Source: Marinomonas pontica
GTDB lineage: Bacteria > Pseudomonadota > Gammaproteobacteria > Pseudomonadales > Marinomonadaceae
Length of the DNA: 64,000 bases
Reading direction: 5' to 3'
Assembly (NCBI RefSeq): GCF_026191375.1
Contig: NZ_JAODTL010000040.1
Span: 1 to 64,000 of the forward strand
Shown: positions 49,178 through 60,017 of the stretch, piece by piece
Numbering within the stretch: position 1 is the stretch's first letter
Layout: each line of letters begins with the position of its first letter
The notes under the pieces: generated by a model
The model's input: only the letters and a program-made list of their open reading frames with translations
The model's database searches: none
Told to the model about the DNA's origin: nothing
Position numbers and translations under genes: made by a program

Positions 49178-51308
49178 TTAAAAGTCGTAGGCGGCAGTAA
49201 CATACACGCGACGTCGTTCACCTACGAAAGAGCCGTTTTTCTCCGTAAACCCACTGACGGCGTATTCTTTGTCGAATAGGTTTTTGATGTTCAGCTGGAA
49301 TTTCCAATCTTCCCAGCTCGTTTGCCAAGACGCATCATAAACTGCATAGGGTTTGATGGTTTGTCCTTGTCGGTTGATTTGGTCACTTACATAGTCTGCA
49401 CCGAAGGCAATGGAGGAGGTGATACTTGGGAAATCGTATCGAGTCCAAAGGCCGAGCTGGTTATATGGCGTATTGGCAAATCGGTCATTATTAGAGTACT
49501 GAATATCCGCGTCGGTTGACTCTTTTACTACTGTGTCGTTGTAGGCGTAATTGACGTTTGCTACCCAACGAGGTGTGATATCGGCCATCACATCAATTTC
49601 TATGCCCTGACTGCGAACTTTACCTATCGAAACTAATAGACTGGCGTCATTTGGGTCTTCCTGAAGGATGTTTTCACGAATGATGCGATACGCAGCAATG
49701 TTTACATTTAGCTTGTTTTGCAGCCAGTAAGTACGCAAGCCCGCTTCAATTTGATGGCTTTCTTCTGGGTCGAAATACCCGTCAGTTGACGATTCTTGGT
49801 TGGAAGCAGACTGAGGTACAGAAACCTGTTGATGCGGACACATAAGGCTTAATGTGTTCATTTAGTGCGTAGGTTGCCCCTATGCGCGCAGAGTAGCCGG
49901 TGTCATCGTATTCGGTTTCTGTATTTTTTATATTATTGGTGTATTTTTCTTCGTATCGATCAAAGCGAACCCCCGTGGTTAAATCCAGTTTATTGGTGAT
50001 GGCCCATTGGTCTTGAGCAAACACACCAACACGGTCTAAAACGGTTTCTTCGTCTGTGTTGAGCTTCATGCTGTAGCTACTGACGTCTTCTGTGTAATCA
50101 GGATTACTTAGACTGAGAGCAGAAGCCGTAGCATTGTAATAGAGAAAGTCGCCATATAGATGATAATAGTCTGCACCGACTAAGACGGTATGGTCACCCA
50201 ACTCAGCGATTAAATTACCTGCGACCGTAGTGCCTTTTTTGTTGCGAACTTGGTCGCGATATTGACGTGTTACCATATCGCTATCAGTCGAAGAAATTCC
50301 GGTCACTTCATGGTATTTCTGCGTTTCGGTATTTTCAAAATAGCGTAATGTTAAATTACTGGTTAGCCATGTGTTAATGTCGTGGTCTAAGCGAGCTTGA
50401 AAGACTTGAGCATCCAGCTCTTGGAAATCACTTGATGAGTTCGAGTTCCAAGACGTATCGGCCAAGAAATTACCGTCGTCATCCGTAGGGATACCGCGTA
50501 ATCGCGCCCCTGAAATGTACTGATGAATCTTGGTGTATTGAAGATTCAGCGTGTTGTTGCTGTCGATATCCCACGCATAACCAAGATCAATGATCTGATT
50601 TTCTTCTTCTACGTTCGTGCGGTACGAATCCTGTCCGTCTGAGTAAACACCAACTCGGTAACGCTGAGACGCATCTTCATTTGCGGGGCCAGAGGATTCA
50701 ATGCTACCGCTTAAAAAGTCTTTGTTTCCGGCACTGATTTTCAGCGTATTTTTCTGTTCATACGTCGGTTTTTTGGTGACGTAGTTGATAACGCCGCCCG
50801 GTTCACCTGCGCCGTACAGGGCGCCAGATGGGCCTTTTAAAACTTGCACTTGTTCAATGGTGAACAGTTGTGGAATAGAAAAACCACTGAAAGGGTCGCC
50901 ACGCATACCGTCATATAAGATTTCATCTTGATTGAAGCCACGCAGTGTTACGTTGGCGACATTGTTTTGCGACATGCCTGAGATTGAGCGATACAAATCG
51001 GTAACCTGTCTTGCCGCTTGGTCTTCTATTAATGCTTCTGTGACTACTTGAACCGACTGCGGCGTTTTGTCGATAGGTGTTGCGGTTTTTGTCGCGAGTG
51101 TCGCTTCGTCTTCTTTGTACAACGATAAAGCACGTCCTTGTACTTGCAGTGTTTGAAGTTCTATGTCGGATCCATCCTTAATTTGAGCATCTCCCTCATT
51201 GAGATACACACTTTGCTCAGTATTGCTTGTTGTCTCTGCAAGCAGTGCTGTCGAAAACACAAGCGCCCCACAGGCTTGCATCATGATTAAGGTGGTTCTT
51301 AGTGCCAT
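49178..51308 (-). CDS. TonB-dependent siderophore receptor (one frame break)
   Basis: About 710 residues. Signal peptide, then the plug domain (TPIDKTPQSVQVVTEALIEDQ, GPSGALYGAGEPGGVINYVTK), then a 22-strand barrel ending in the outer-membrane signal AAYDF. It imports ferric siderophores with TonB energy; the ligand is unknown. The frame breaks near 49820: removing one base restores STGFVPQSASNQES. No siderophore or ABC transport genes are adjacent. Fur-like sequence lies upstream. Confidence 0.87.
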
Positions 51309-51319
51309 AGCTAAACCCG

Positions 51320-51381
51320 TTATAATGATAATTAAACGCGCATGTTAGTGTTTATGATAGTCATTTACAAATGAGAATTGG
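51320..51381 (-). promoter_or_regulatory. Putative Fur-binding region upstream of the receptor
   Basis: Two Fur-box-like stretches: TATAATGATAATTAAA (about 51321-51336) and ACAAATGAGAATTGG (about 51367-51381), similar to GATAATGATAATCATTATC half sites. Iron repression of the receptor is the expected role. Confidence 0.55.
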
Positions 51382-51441
51382 CGAACAAAACTTACAATAA
51401 CTGCGAAATACTTGGGGTGAGGGACGTTTTGGAAAGGGAGT

Positions 51442-51476
51442 CAGCCAGAAAAACACGAGAGGTGCCTTTCTGGCTG
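51442..51476 (-). terminator. Hairpin after the YdcH gene
   Basis: CAGCCAGAAA (51442-51451) and TTTCTGGCTG (51467-51476), a perfect 10-bp stem. The T tail on the minus strand is weak. Confidence 0.55.
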
Positions 51477-51494
51477 TAAGCAGTGCAGGCGTGT

Positions 51495-51755
51495 TTAGGC
51501 TTTTTCAGCGGCCAGTCTGGTTGCCTTGATGTACCCTTGCAAGGTGTCTTTTAGTTGAAGGCGCTGTTTCTTCAATTTTTCTTCTTCAAACGTGGCTGCT
51601 GGCACAATTTCTTGCTCGATTTTCTCAACCGCTTTTGTCAGGTGGTTGTATTCGTCATACAGCTTTCTGAAATGCGCATCGTCCATTTTTAGTTGATGAA
51701 TGTCGTCTTTGAATTCTGGGAATTCATTAATAAGTGTGTGGTCTTCAATTGGCAT
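51495..51755 (-). CDS. YdcH-family small coiled-coil protein (DUF465)
   Basis: 86 residues. FPEFKDDIHQLKMDDAHFRKLYDEYNHL is the typical YdcH/DUF465 core; a helical hairpin follows. Function unknown in the family. A strong AAAGGAGA site is just upstream. Cytoplasmic. Confidence 0.88.
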   Translation of the reverse strand: MPIEDHTLINEFPEFKDDIHQLKMDDAHFRKLYDEYNHLTKAVEKIEQEIVPAATFEEEKLKKQRLQLKDTLQGYIKATRLAAEKA

Positions 51756-51933
51756 AACTTTCTCCTTTAAGTGTTTGCTTTAAGATTAGGTTAGCCTAGT
51801 TAAGCGATTTCTCTCTTGATGCTTGTCAGGCTTTCCTTAGATTGTTATGGCTTGTTTATTGCATTTTTCAAGCGTTAGGAAGCCCGTATAGGATAGGTGT
51901 CATGGTTTGATGGATATCTTTGCTTATATTTGA

Positions 51934-51968
51934 CGAAAAAGCCGCAGTAGAGCACCTTGCTGCGGCTT
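51934..51968 (-). terminator. Terminator of the DUF748 gene
   Basis: AAGCCGCAG (51939-51947) and CTGCGGCTT (51960-51968) with a T5 tail on the minus strand. Confidence 0.85.
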
Positions 51969-52020
51969 ATTTCGGTTTTTATCTAAACTGTCTCGTTTCG
52001 CCCAATCCAACGCGTATTGG

Positions 52021-55000
52021 TTAGAAGTTGAGTTCGACTCTTGGTTTGCTGCTCTTAGAAAGGTCTATTTCTGGCGAGCAAAGGAAGATTCTGGACGATG
52101 TAATCCCTTCACTTACCAGATAGTCTTTTAGGTGGTCAGCGCGTTTTTGCGCTAAATTTCTGGCTTGCTCTTTGGTCTCATCGTCAATGGATACCGGTGG
52201 TTTTTCAAATCCTAAATCCACAAAACTGGTCACGCCGCAGGCTTTAAGTTGGCTGTCTTTTTTGTCCTTCATTAAGGCGGTAAGCTGGTTTAAAAATGCC
52301 TCTTGCGAATCGTTCAAAGTGTCTTCTTCAGCGTTGAAAATGAGCGGTTCTACTCGGATTTTCAGCAGCTGGTCACCCGCCAGTTGAGCAATGCTAATGA
52401 CGTTGGCATAGGGAATAAATGTTTGCATTAAGTAAGTACTGGAAGCGGTATACAGTGCTTTTTTCACCGGTAAGAATAGGAAGTCTTTCCAGCCAAATTC
52501 TGGGTTATTGATGTCCCCAGACAGTGGAATGTTTAAGTCTATATTGTTGTCGCTGTCTTTTAAGATACCAACAGCAATGTTCAAAGGCACTGCGCCGGCT
52601 CTTACGACGGAATTACTGTCTTGGCGGCCACCTAAGTCAAATTCTCTCAGTACAATGTGAGAATCACCATTTAATGTGCCGCTTTTTGCCTCTAGGTTGA
52701 GATCCAAATCGAGTTGACCGGAGTCGATTTGATAGCCTAATACGTTGGCGATATACGACGAAAAAGGCGGCAGCTCGGCTTCTCGCACTTGGACTTTGCT
52801 TTGAAGCGTTAACTTATCGGCCAGCGGCCACACCGTGGCGTCGGCTTTCAAAGTTGTGTATTTGCCACTGCGCGCTTTGAATGAAAACACAGTTGCTTGG
52901 TCTTTTTTCTTCGAATTTAAGTCGCGTAAGGACAAAGTTTCTATGTCCAGTGATCGCTTCAGTGTTGGCGTGATACTTCTATCTTGGAAGTAAATGCTGG
53001 AAGCGCCCGTGGTATCGTACGCACCAAGAACCACATAATAGGGCGCTTTAAAAGCGGGATCTTGTGCATCCGTGGCGATAGGTGCGACATCATTTTCTCG
53101 TGGTACGGATTTAGTGTCTGGTGTCGGCTGGGTTGCATCTTGTTGATCTGCGCCACTGGTGAACACAAGGTTTTCAATGCGCTTTTGAGCATCAATCATT
53201 AGGTTAATGGTAAACGAATCGGCGGTGATTTGTTTGATGTCTGCACCGTCTTGATTGGCTGTCACTTCCTCTATGCGGATGTGATTGACATGGCTTAGAG
53301 ATGGCAATGCCTGTTTGGTGGATTCCGTAAGTATCTGCGAAACGGTTAGATCATCGAGGTCTAACTGCGTCAGCGTGACGTTGACATTGTCGCCTTGTTG
53401 GCTAAATGACAGATCGTTCAAACTGGCGTTAGCCCAAGACGCGATGCGTTTATTATCGGTCAGTAGACTGTCTAATGCGCTACTGGAAAAGTTGATGTTT
53501 TGTCCTGTAATTCTAGGTAACTTCCCCATTTTTTGTTCAAAATCGAGTTGTTTTGCTGTCAATGTTGCTGCGCCTAATGACACCTGTTTTTCATCGATGT
53601 GTTTTGCGTTGACACCCTCAATAGCCACCTTCAACTGATCGTTTTGGGCAGATAACGCATCATCACTTTTTGTTAGTGATAAGGTATTCGACAACGTAAA
53701 CACATCATAATGAGCGGTATTTCCAGCTTGTTGTACGGCCAATCCATTGCTTTGTATGTCTGTAAATAAAGACGCACTGACAGCGGCTTTAGGATCCATT
53801 GCCACGTCCACATCTTTTAAGGCAATGTGCAATTGTTTGTTTTGCACGGCAAGACTGTCTAACGATAGTGCTAATGTGTTCACGTCGAGTGTTGTGGAGG
53901 CTAGGTTGGCGTTCAGCCCGGACTCTTTATCTTGTTTGATCGTAAATGGTGTTTTCAGCGCTAAGTCGTCAAACACTATGTGCTGGCTGGCTTGAGCAAA
54001 ACGGGATTTGCCCAATTGCGTTATTAGATCGCCCGTTGCCGTTATGCCCTGTTCACTTTGTTTTACATCAAATGGTGTGCTGAATTGAAGCGTTGCAAGT
54101 TGTACATCAAGATCAGCTTGAGCGAAATACGGCTTTTCCAGCGCTAAGTCTAGGCGACCTTTTGCAGTCAATCCTGATGTATCACGAGAGATATCGAACG
54201 GTAGGTTCAGAGTCAGTTTGTCCAGTTGTGCTTGGCGGTCTTCTTGAGCAAAAGACGACTGTGTGGAGTCTAATGTCATGGTGCCTGTAGCGGTTAATTG
54301 GTCGGCAGAAACAAAGCGAAGGTTAGCTTGGGACAGCTGCAGCGAGGTGGATTTGGTTGAGGATCTGTCTTGTTCGCCTAGTGGTAACGTTAGGTCTGTG
54401 ATTTTAGTGTCCAGCGTCAGGTTTTTAATGTCATAAACGGCGCGGTTATTGACAGATTGCAGTGAGAACAGAAGGCTTGCATTCAGATCGAGTAGACCGC
54501 TTCCTGTGTTGTAGGGAGCTGGCAAAAAGTGTTTGAAGCTGCTGATCATCAGGCGAGTGTCTGTGATGTCGATGTTCGCATTTGCTTGTTCCGGCGAATA
54601 GTTGAATTGGCTGTCTAATGACATTTCAGCCTCATTCACTAAGACAGATGCGGCGATATTACCTTGCCATGTCAGGCCTTGACCCGATAAATCTTCAATG
54701 CGTAATTGCTTTAAAATTACGGTATCGGATTCAACCGGGGTGTTTAAGTCCGCTTGTCGAGATAGAGAGACTTGCCCATCGCGAAAGGTAAACTCCGGTA
54801 ATGTAATCGACCAGGGCGTGCTGGCGTTGTCAGCGGAATTTTCTTCCTCTGTAGATGCTTCTGACTGGTCTGTTGGTGCAATGAATTGTGTCGTATTGAT
54901 ACCAGCCACGATCCAATTTTTTTCCTTCTGAGCGACTGTTAAGTGCAACCCTTCAATGTTTGCTTCAGAAATATGCACGGTTTTGGTGAACAGAGGCCAG

Positions 55001-55263
55001 AATTCAATGCCGAATGTCGCTCGCTTTAGCGACAAGGTATCGTGTGTTTTATCGTTTATAACAATGTTTTTTACATCAATTTTGGGTGGGAAAAAATCAA
55101 TCGATAAAGCCCCTACCGAAAGGTCTTTACCTTGCTCGTTCAGGTAAGCGGTAAGATAGTGTTGCGCCACATAGGGAGTAGCAAACCAGATGGCTGTGAC
55201 AAGGCCAGTAACAGCGGCAAAGGGGTAAAAGACAAAGTGTTTGAAATGTTGGCGTGTCATCAT
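52021..55263 (-). CDS. DUF748 AsmA-like envelope protein
   Basis: 1,080 residues. One N-terminal membrane helix (FYPFAAVTGLVTAIWFATPYV), then a very long beta-rich region with repeats (LDKLTLNLPFDISRD, LDVQLATLQFSTPFDVKQSE, FDDLALKTPFTIKQDK) typical of AsmA/TAM-type beta-taco proteins that bridge the periplasm and move lipids. The C-terminus (QARNLAQKRADHLKDYLVSEG) resembles an OmpA-like fold end. The specific cargo is unknown. Downstream of the DUF454 gene by 38 bp, so possibly co-transcribed. Confidence 0.85.
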   Translation of the reverse strand: MMTRQHFKHFVFYPFAAVTGLVTAIWFATPYVAQHYLTAYLNEQGKDLSVGALSIDFFPPKIDVKNIVINDKTHDTLSLKRATFGIEFWPLFTKTVHISEANIEGLHLTVAQKEKNWIVAGINTTQFIAPTDQSEASTEEENSADNASTPWSITLPEFTFRDGQVSLSRQADLNTPVESDTVILKQLRIEDLSGQGLTWQGNIAASVLVNEAEMSLDSQFNYSPEQANANIDITDTRLMISSFKHFLPAPYNTGSGLLDLNASLLFSLQSVNNRAVYDIKNLTLDTKITDLTLPLGEQDRSSTKSTSLQLSQANLRFVSADQLTATGTMTLDSTQSSFAQEDRQAQLDKLTLNLPFDISRDTSGLTAKGRLDLALEKPYFAQADLDVQLATLQFSTPFDVKQSEQGITATGDLITQLGKSRFAQASQHIVFDDLALKTPFTIKQDKESGLNANLASTTLDVNTLALSLDSLAVQNKQLHIALKDVDVAMDPKAAVSASLFTDIQSNGLAVQQAGNTAHYDVFTLSNTLSLTKSDDALSAQNDQLKVAIEGVNAKHIDEKQVSLGAATLTAKQLDFEQKMGKLPRITGQNINFSSSALDSLLTDNKRIASWANASLNDLSFSQQGDNVNVTLTQLDLDDLTVSQILTESTKQALPSLSHVNHIRIEEVTANQDGADIKQITADSFTINLMIDAQKRIENLVFTSGADQQDATQPTPDTKSVPRENDVAPIATDAQDPAFKAPYYVVLGAYDTTGASSIYFQDRSITPTLKRSLDIETLSLRDLNSKKKDQATVFSFKARSGKYTTLKADATVWPLADKLTLQSKVQVREAELPPFSSYIANVLGYQIDSGQLDLDLNLEAKSGTLNGDSHIVLREFDLGGRQDSNSVVRAGAVPLNIAVGILKDSDNNIDLNIPLSGDINNPEFGWKDFLFLPVKKALYTASSTYLMQTFIPYANVISIAQLAGDQLLKIRVEPLIFNAEEDTLNDSQEAFLNQLTALMKDKKDSQLKACGVTSFVDLGFEKPPVSIDDETKEQARNLAQKRADHLKDYLVSEGITSSRIFLCSPEIDLSKSSKPRVELNF

Positions 55264-55300
55264 AAAGTGCCTTTTGGTGAAGCGTATGAGGGGAAAAAGT

Positions 55301-55705
55301 TTAACCGTGTTCGTCTTTCTCTACTGTCTGATCTGTATTTTCGGAACGCAGCGGCATGCGCATTAAATAGGTTGTGACGCAAAGGCCAATCACGATTAAT
55401 CCGATGGTGGCCCAAAAGCGAGACACGATAAAAATGGAGATCGCCATGCCCGTCCACATGAATAAAATGGCGCGGTTTCTGGCGTGTTTTGGAATGCCGT
55501 CAGAAGACTGCCAATCCCGAACAATAGGGCCAAAAAATTTGTGCTCAAGTAACCAAGTGTGGAATCGATTTGATGATTTAGAAAAGCACCAAGCGGCCAA
55601 TAAAACCAAGGGGGTTGTGGGGAGTAAAGGCAAAAAAATACCAATAATGCCAGTGATAAGTGAAAACCACCCAAGCATTAAATAGAGAATTCGCTTTCCT
55701 TGCAT
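55301..55705 (-). CDS. YbaN-family inner-membrane protein (DUF454)
   Basis: 134 residues. MQGKRILYLMLGWFSLITG and LPLLPTTPLVLLAAWCFSKSS match E. coli YbaN. About three membrane helices; a charged tail follows. Function unknown. The start at 55705 is chosen by alignment with YbaN; a GTG at 55717 is also in frame. Confidence 0.85.
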   Translation of the reverse strand: MQGKRILYLMLGWFSLITGIIGIFLPLLPTTPLVLLAAWCFSKSSNRFHTWLLEHKFFGPIVRDWQSSDGIPKHARNRAILFMWTGMAISIFIVSRFWATIGLIVIGLCVTTYLMRMPLRSENTDQTVEKDEHG

Positions 55706-55771
55706 AGGCTTGCCCACGTAAAAGGTAAAAGAAATGGGCTGTTATCTCGCCAACCCATTTCCATTATGCGG

Positions 55772-56440
55772 TTATTTTCCAGAATTAAAAATAGCCGCCA
55801 TGCTGTCTTCTGGTTCGCTTTCCACCAGTGGCCATCCACCAAGGCGTTTCAAACGATTCACCATTTCGCAAAAGAGTTCAGCGGTTTTTTCAGTGTCGTA
55901 TTTCGCTGAGTGTGCTTCGGAGTTGCTAAACGGGATAGAGGCCGCTTCACACGCTTTCGCTAACACAGTTTGTCCATATACCAGCCCTGCTAAACTTGCC
56001 GTATCGAAGCTCGAAAATGGGTGGAATGGATTGCGTTTTACATCCGCTCGCTCAATGGCTGCGTTTAGGAATCCGTGGTCAAATGCGGCGTTGTGCCCCA
56101 CCAAAATGGCGCGTTTACAGCCTACAGATTTCAGTTCTTTGCGAACTTTTGTAAACATTTGAGACAGCGCTTCTTCTTCTGGCATGTCCTGTCTATCAGG
56201 AGCAAACGGGTCAATGCCGGTAAAGTCGAGCGCTGCTTTTTCAAGGTTTGCGCCTTCAAATGGCTTGATCAAAAATTCTAATGTTTCATGGATGTATAAA
56301 TCGCCATTTTCATCCATTCTTAGGATGCTGGCCGCCATTTCTAACAAAGCATCTGTTTTTTGATTAAAGCCTGCGGTTTCTACGTCGATAACAACAGGTA
56401 GGAAGCCGCGGAATCGATCTTTGATTTCATGGTTTGACAA
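55772..56440 (-). CDS. rnt: Ribonuclease T
   Basis: 222 residues. DEDDh 3'-5' exonuclease that trims tRNA and other RNA ends: [12 protein letters not shown] (motif I), [14 protein letters not shown] (motif II) and [16 protein letters not shown] (motif III with His). The start is TTG at 56440 after an AAGGACC-like site. Divergent from motY. The order rnt, motY, argG is partly shared with Pseudomonas. Confidence 0.95.
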   Translation of the reverse strand: MSNHEIKDRFRGFLPVVIDVETAGFNQKTDALLEMAASILRMDENGDLYIHETLEFLIKPFEGANLEKAALDFTGIDPFAPDRQDMPEEEALSQMFTKVRKELKSVGCKRAILVGHNAAFDHGFLNAAIERADVKRNPFHPFSSFDTASLAGLVYGQTVLAKACEAASIPFSNSEAHSAKYDTEKTAELFCEMVNRLKRLGGWPLVESEPEDSMAAIFNSGK

Positions 56441-56535
56441 AAGAAGGTCCTTAATTCTGCCGCTTGATCAACAGTAACGGTATACAATAGGATCGCATCA
56501 TAACACATTTGATAATGCTTGAACGAGATGTCTAA

Positions 56536-57438
56536 ATGGGAATTCCCCAACAACTTCTAATTCGCACCACATTTTTATTGGCCGCTGGCTTAGCGTGGAC
56601 GCAGGCTAACGCCATTACACATTACCAATCGGGTATTTCGGATTCTGAGTGGCTTCTTGCGGGCGATATTTTTTCTTGCAGCTTAACGCATCCCGTGCCG
56701 AATTATGGCGAAGGTCATTTTATAAAAGAAGCGGGCGAACCGATGAAATTCATCCTGCAACCGCAGAATGAAAAGTTGGGCCCTGGCCAAGTGTATATTA
56801 TTTCCCAAGCGCCTGATTGGTCGCCGGGCGTGAAGCCAGAAACGCTGGATATTTTACCTTACCCAGGTTATGGGTTAACCGTGGAAGTGGGTGGCAAAGT
56901 GGCGGAACGTATGTTGACGAGCTTGGATCGTGGTCGACATCCAGTGGTCGCTGGAACCGCGTGGGAAAACAGCCGAGAAACCGTAGAAGTAGGGCTGTCG
57001 AACATTAATTTTGCACCAGCCTACAACGAATTTAGACGCTGTTTGTCCAGTTTATTGCCCGTTAATTACGATCAGATTGCCAGAACAGCGGCCTTGTTTA
57101 CGACAAACGGAGTTGATCTTACAGACCGAATTAAAGCTCGTTTAGATTTGGTGGCCTTGTATGTGTCTTCCGACCCCAGTGTGGAATACATTTACATTGA
57201 TGGTCACACAGACATCATTGGTTCGCGTCGAGATAACCGAGAATTGTCTAAAATACGCGCCGAAAAAGTGACGGCGTATTTGCTTGAGAAAGGCGTGCCC
57301 GCGGCCAAAATTATCTCTCGTTATCATGGTGAACGTTATCCTTCAGCGACCAACAATACGGCGCAAGGTCGAGAACGTAACCGACGTGTGACGATTCGTT
57401 TGGAAAAAATGAGGCGAGTTGATTTGCCGATTTTCTGA
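56536..57438 (+). CDS. motY: MotY-like flagellar stator accessory protein
   Basis: 300 residues. Signal peptide, an N-terminal MotY domain (SGISDSEWLLAGDIFSCSLTHPV), and a C-terminal OmpA-like peptidoglycan-binding domain (YIYIDGHTDIIGSRRDNRELS, RERNRRVTIRLEK). In Vibrio and Pseudomonas MotY forms the T-ring that anchors stators. Implies a polar flagellum of the sodium-type family. Confidence 0.9.
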   Translation: MGIPQQLLIRTTFLLAAGLAWTQANAITHYQSGISDSEWLLAGDIFSCSLTHPVPNYGEGHFIKEAGEPMKFILQPQNEKLGPGQVYIISQAPDWSPGVKPETLDILPYPGYGLTVEVGGKVAERMLTSLDRGRHPVVAGTAWENSRETVEVGLSNINFAPAYNEFRRCLSSLLPVNYDQIARTAALFTTNGVDLTDRIKARLDLVALYVSSDPSVEYIYIDGHTDIIGSRRDNRELSKIRAEKVTAYLLEKGVPAAKIISRYHGERYPSATNNTAQGRERNRRVTIRLEKMRRVDLPIF

Positions 57439-57460
57439 TTGTCTCTGAATTGTAAGAAAT

Positions 57461-57503
57461 AGCCCTGTTTTGCCGATTTATCTGTGTAGAACGGGGCTTT
57501 TTA
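57461..57503 (+). terminator. Terminator of motY
   Basis: AGCCCTGTT (57461-57469) pairs with AACGGGGCT (57490-57498) with one G-T pair, followed by TTTTT. Confidence 0.8.
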
Positions 57504-57624
57504 CTTGCTAAGCAAGAATCGAGATCTTACACTTACCACCCTTTTTTTAAATTATTTGCGCCGCCATGTACTGGTTTGAAAGCATTGGTGAGGGAGCGCG
57601 AGCTCGTTGAGGAGAATAGAGATA

Positions 57625-58857
57625 ATGTCTGACGTGAAGAAGGTTGTGCTAGCCTATTCAGGCGGCCTAGATACTTCCGTAATCGTGAAGTGGCTTCAAG
57701 AAGAGTATAACTGTGAAGTGGTTACCTTTACCGCTGATTTGGGTCAGGGTGAGGAAGTAGAACCAGCTCGCGCTAAAGCTCAAGCGTTGGGTATTAAGGA
57801 AATCTACATTGAAGATTTGCGCGAAGAATTTGTTCGCGACTTCGTTTTCCCTATGTTCCGTGCCAACACTATTTACGAAGGTGAGTACCTATTAGGTACA
57901 TCGATCGCTCGTCCATTGATTGCAAAACGTTTGATCGAAATTGCCAATGAAACGGGTGCGGATGCTATTTCTCACGGCGCGACAGGCAAAGGTAACGACC
58001 AAGTGCGTTTTGAACTTGGCGCGTACGCATTGAAACCTGGCGTTAAAGTGATTGCACCTTGGCGTGAATGGGACCTAACGTCTCGTGAAACGCTAATGGC
58101 TTACTGTGAAGAACACAAAATTCCGGTTGATTTTTCGACTAAAAAGAAAAAATCGCCTTATTCTATGGACGCTAACTTACTGCACATCTCTTTTGAAGGG
58201 GATCAGTTGGAAGACCCATGGACAGAGCCAGAAGACGACATGTGGCGTTGGTCTGTTTCTCCAGAAAATGCACCAAATGAACCTACTTACATCGAAATTG
58301 GTTACGAGAAAGGCGACCCAATTTCTATCAATGGTGAAGCAATGTCTCCTGCAAATATCTTGGAAACATTGAACAAGATTGGTGGCGCGAACGGCATTGG
58401 CCGTGTTGATATCGTAGAAAACCGCTTTGTTGGCATGAAAGCGCGTGGCTGCTATGAAACACCTGGCGGCACTATCATGATGCGTGCTCACCGCGCCATT
58501 GAGTCTATTACACTAGACCGTGAAGCGATGCACCTGAAAGATGAAATGATGCCTCGCTACGCTAAATTGATTTACAACGGTTTCTGGTGGTCAGAAGAGC
58601 GTCGTATGATGCAAGCTTTGATCGACACATCACAAAAATACGTAAACGGTACAGTGCGCCTTAAGTTATACAAAGGTAACGTAAGCGTGGTTGGTCGTCA
58701 GTCTGATAACAGCTTGTTCGACAGCAAAATTGCGACATTTGAAGACGATGCTGGTGCTTACGATCAGAAAGACGCAGCAGGCTTCATTAAGCTGAATGCA
58801 CTTCGTATGCGTATTGCCGCACAAAAAGGTCGTGGTTTTCTAGATAACGACAAGTAG
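57625..58857 (+). CDS. argG: Argininosuccinate synthase
   Basis: About 410 residues. Penultimate step of arginine synthesis: joins citrulline and aspartate with ATP. ATP loop [15 protein letters not shown] at the N-terminus, [17 protein letters not shown], and [24 protein letters not shown] at 57611-57614 fits the ATG at 57625. Strong terminator after it. Confidence 0.97.
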   Translation: MSDVKKVVLAYSGGLDTSVIVKWLQEEYNCEVVTFTADLGQGEEVEPARAKAQALGIKEIYIEDLREEFVRDFVFPMFRANTIYEGEYLLGTSIARPLIAKRLIEIANETGADAISHGATGKGNDQVRFELGAYALKPGVKVIAPWREWDLTSRETLMAYCEEHKIPVDFSTKKKKSPYSMDANLLHISFEGDQLEDPWTEPEDDMWRWSVSPENAPNEPTYIEIGYEKGDPISINGEAMSPANILETLNKIGGANGIGRVDIVENRFVGMKARGCYETPGGTIMMRAHRAIESITLDREAMHLKDEMMPRYAKLIYNGFWWSEERRMMQALIDTSQKYVNGTVRLKLYKGNVSVVGRQSDNSLFDSKIATFEDDAGAYDQKDAAGFIKLNALRMRIAAQKGRGFLDNDK

Positions 58858-58887
58858 TCACTGTCTGTTTTAGAAAATTAAGCTTTC

Positions 58888-58926
58888 AAAAAACGCTCCG
58901 TTCTTGCAGAATTGGGGCGTTTTTTA
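58888..58926 (+). terminator. Terminator of argG
   Basis: AAAAAACGCTCC and GGGGCGTTTTTT arms (one G-T pair) around a 13-base loop. Confidence 0.88.
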
Positions 58927-59036
58927 TTTTTGTACGCTTGGTCAATGTTTGTGATTAGATAGACTGAGTTGACTGCGTAGTGGTGTTGGGTAGGACGATC
59001 TACCGTAACCCATGTTCATACTGAAGGAAGGCTATA

Positions 59037-59930
59037 ATGACAATTTATAATGTTGGCTCGATTAACCTCGACCACCTTTATCAGCTTGATCACTTTGTTC
59101 GACCTGGTGAAACCATGGCCTCAGACAGCTACCAATGTTTACTGGGTGGTAAAGGGGCGAATCAGTCTGTGGCGTTAGCCAAGGCAGGGGCTGACGTTAA
59201 ACATGTCGGTGCTGTGCATCACAGTGATCAAGCGGTGATTGATCAGTTAGAATCGCTTGGTGTTAACACGGACTTAATCAAGCGAGTAGACACAGCCACA
59301 GGTCATGCAATTATTCAGCTCACCAAAGCCGCGGAAAACTCGATTATACTGTACCAAGGTGCAAACCATACGTTGTCGGAAGCGCAAATTGACCAGGTGT
59401 TATCCAGTGCAAGTGCTGGTGATTGGGTGCTGTTGCAAAACGAAACCAATCTGATCGAATACACCATGCGTAAAGCGCAACAGCATCAGGTCAAGGTTGC
59501 GTTTAATCCAGCGCCGATGGATGCAGAGCTGACAAAGCACGTTTTGGAGTTTGTTGACTTATTGATCGTCAACGAAGTCGAAGGCATGGATTTGATGGGA
59601 ACAACAGATATCGACAGTACCATCGCTGCGTTTCCGAAAGCGTACCCTGAACTTGCGGTTCTCATGACGTTAGGAAAAGCGGGTGTGTGCTATTTTAGTG
59701 GCAACGAAACCTTGTCTGTGGACGCTTTTTCGGTTGACGCTGTCGATACGACCGCGGCAGGGGACACATTTATCGGCTACTGTTTGTCTTCTTTAATGAG
59801 TGGGGACGATATGACTCAGGCAATTACTCGTGCCTGTGCAGCCTCTGCCATTTGTGTTACACGTTTGGGGGCGGCGTCATCCATTCCAACACAGGACGAA
59901 GTGACGGCTTTTCTTGCTGAACATAGTTAG
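59037..59930 (+). CDS. rbsK: Ribokinase-type PfkB sugar kinase
   Basis: 297 residues. PfkB motifs: GGKGANQSVALAKAGADVKHVG near the N-terminus and DTTAAGDTFIGYCLSSL (catalytic Asp in AAGD). Phosphorylates ribose at O5. GAAGGAAGG precedes the ATG. The nucleoside hydrolase gene begins 87 bp downstream, so ribose released from nucleosides would be used directly. Confidence 0.9.
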   Translation: MTIYNVGSINLDHLYQLDHFVRPGETMASDSYQCLLGGKGANQSVALAKAGADVKHVGAVHHSDQAVIDQLESLGVNTDLIKRVDTATGHAIIQLTKAAENSIILYQGANHTLSEAQIDQVLSSASAGDWVLLQNETNLIEYTMRKAQQHQVKVAFNPAPMDAELTKHVLEFVDLLIVNEVEGMDLMGTTDIDSTIAAFPKAYPELAVLMTLGKAGVCYFSGNETLSVDAFSVDAVDTTAAGDTFIGYCLSSLMSGDDMTQAITRACAASAICVTRLGAASSIPTQDEVTAFLAEHS

Positions 59931-60017
59931 CCAAAACCGTTAACCAAAAGAATTCGCTAAAAATAGTTAGCCAAAATGACATAGCAAACAACAAATTGCT
60001 AAAAGAGGAACAGAAAC

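Noticed and set aside
58975..59036. Riboswitch in the rbsK leader
   Set aside because: Only a small GGTAG/CTACC hairpin; no known riboswitch pattern.
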